Shown: positions 5,741-6,144 of the stretch, one piece after another
Layout: each line of letters begins with the position of its first letter
How positions within the stretch are numbered: position 1 is the first letter of the stretch
Assembly: GCA_030043575.1 (NCBI GenBank)
Contig: JASHXK010000091.1
Span: 1 to 6,144, forward strand
From: Terriglobales bacterium
Lineage (GTDB): Bacteria > Acidobacteriota > Terriglobia > Terriglobales > Acidobacteriaceae
DNA: 6,144 nucleotides
Reading direction: 5' to 3'
Position numbers and translations under genes: made by a program
The notes under the pieces: generated by a model
Told to the model about the DNA's origin: nothing
Database searches by the model: none
Seen by the model: only the letters and a program-made list of their open reading frames with translations

Positions 5741-5977
5741 GTGAAGAATTTGAAAAGGCCGTCCAGCAAAGCCGCGACAGCCTCAAGTGACGGCAGCAAC
5801 CCCATCAGCCGCGGCCCTGCACGAAATCGCGGAGGAGTAACTCGTTCACTCAAGGGGAGGTATACCCGTGTCGCTCAAGCGTTCCAAACCATCATTGGCG
5901 CAGTGCAAAGCCATAACGGCAAGCGGTCAGCCGGGCCTCAACTCATCGGCTCTGAACGACAAGGACAACCGAAATGA
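5741..5977 (+). CDS. Small basic hypothetical protein (78 residues, GTG start)
   Basis: A GTG at 5741 is preceded by a strong Shine-Dalgarno, AAGGAGG (5724-5730), with a 10-base spacer. An in-frame TTG at 5732 is too close to that site to be used. The product would be very basic (many Lys/Arg, no cysteine), rich in Ser/Ala/Gly, without a signal peptide or membrane segment. Its stop overlaps the start of the next gene as ATGA, a common sign of translational coupling. Against it: the composition is low in hydrophobic residues, no family is recognisable, and a second frame with its own strong ribosome site overlaps it. Confidence 0.35.
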   Translation: MKNLKRPSSKAATASSDGSNPISRGPARNRGGVTRSLKGRYTRVAQAFQTIIGAVQSHNGKRSAGPQLIGSERQGQPK

Positions 5978-5993
5978 AAGACCTCTCTCTTAG
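5868..5993 (+). CDS. Short peptide with a C-K-A-x-T-x-S-G motif (41 residues, GTG start), possibly decayed
   Basis: A GTG at 5868 follows a very strong Shine-Dalgarno, AAGGGGAGG (5852-5860), at a 7-base spacer, and the frame runs to TAG at 5991-5993. The product contains A-Q-C-K-A-I-T-A-S-G-Q-P-G-L-N-S-S-A-L. I recall small bacterial proteins with a pattern like C-x-A-x-T-x-x-G-x-P-C-x-x-x-A-L followed by a C-x2-H, thought to bind zinc. Here Gly stands where the second Cys would be, and the last C-x2-H is absent, so it may be a degenerate copy. It overlaps both the 78-residue frame and the first 20 bases of the next gene. The family resemblance comes from memory of the pattern and is not verified. 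Confidence 0.35.
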   Translation: MSLKRSKPSLAQCKAITASGQPGLNSSALNDKDNRNERPLS

Positions 5994-6144
5994 CATCTTC
6001 CGCCTTGCCCCAATCGCCCTACTCTTCGCCTTCGCTACGTTGGCCTCGGCCACGACGCCGCAGCAGTATGCGCCGGGTTCGTTGTCGGCATCATGTATGG
6101 CCGTGACCTCCGCGGTTGGACTCTGTACACCGCTGGCACTTTCG
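5974..6144 (+). CDS. N-terminus of a secreted protein of unknown function (runs off the right edge)
   Basis: The frame from ATG 5974 is open to the end of the window, giving 57 residues. M-K-D-L-S-L-S-I-F-R is followed by a hydrophobic core (about 11-22) and A-S-A at 24-26, a standard signal-peptidase I site, so the protein is exported. The visible mature part is Ser/Ala/Pro-rich with cysteines at 41 and 51. AAGGA at 5961-5965, eight bases ahead of the ATG, is a fitting Shine-Dalgarno. The start overlaps the stop of the 78-residue frame (ATGA). The family cannot be judged from this fragment. Confidence 0.65.
   Translation, partial: MKDLSLSIFRLAPIALLFAFATLASATTPQQYAPGSLSASCMAVTSAVGLCTPLALS

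Noticed and set aside
5608..5853. 81-residue minus-strand frame
   Set aside because: It crosses the repeat arm, the palindrome and the + strand Shine-Dalgarno sites, and shows no family features.
5455..6144. Group I intron in the tRNA anticodon arm
   Set aside because: No 3' exon (T-arm, AGCGCCC) occurs to the right, no intron core motifs were recognised, and the interval holds repeats and protein starts.

Overview
The window looks like chromosomal DNA from a GC-rich soil bacterium. Acidobacteriota is my best guess: the mix is a solitary mtnA, a two-domain Ku-type DNA ligase, and secreted proteins with Ala/Pro/Gln-rich tails or no familiar domain. This is inferred from gene style and is not proven by any marker gene.

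Left part (1-3353). The window opens inside the last codons of a protein with a Cys/His zinc-binding tail (2-85). Next comes a complete methylthioribose-1-phosphate isomerase gene, mtnA (148-1200, +). A secreted protein with a small STN-like domain (1210-2142, -) converges on mtnA, leaving 9 bases between the two stop codons. A divergent intergenic region (2143-2333) separates it from a second secreted protein of unknown function (2334-3353, +).

Middle part (3367-5246, all -). This is a bacterial NHEJ-type LigD locus in two pieces: the 3'-phosphoesterase domain (PE, 5246-4395) and then the ATP-dependent ligase domain (LIG, 4359-3367). The two reading frames overlap by about 157 bases. A run of nine A residues on the coding strand holds an in-frame A AAA AAG heptamer, and a -1 shift there would join the two domains into one protein of about 626 residues. 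The LigD polymerase domain is not in the window.

Right part (5247-6144). This looks like a junction into accessory DNA. A tRNA-Val(CAC) gene with a good -10 box starts normally at 5415, but tRNA-like sequence stops just after the anticodon loop. It is followed by dense short repeats: an inverted AATACCGG/CCGGTATT pair, an 11-bp tandem repeat TTTGGTACGCT, a nested pair AGATAGGGT/ACCCTATCT, and ACCTACC twice. These resemble the arm-type binding sites of a tyrosine-recombinase attachment region, although no integrase is in the window. Beyond them lie a 12-bp palindrome, two short overlapping reading frames with strong Shine-Dalgarno sites, and the start of a signal-peptide protein that runs off the right edge.

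The genes do not form one pathway. mtnA belongs to methionine salvage, ligD to double-strand-break repair, and the secreted proteins to the envelope. The most interesting features are the possible recoding site in ligD and the broken tRNA-Val with its repeat cluster.
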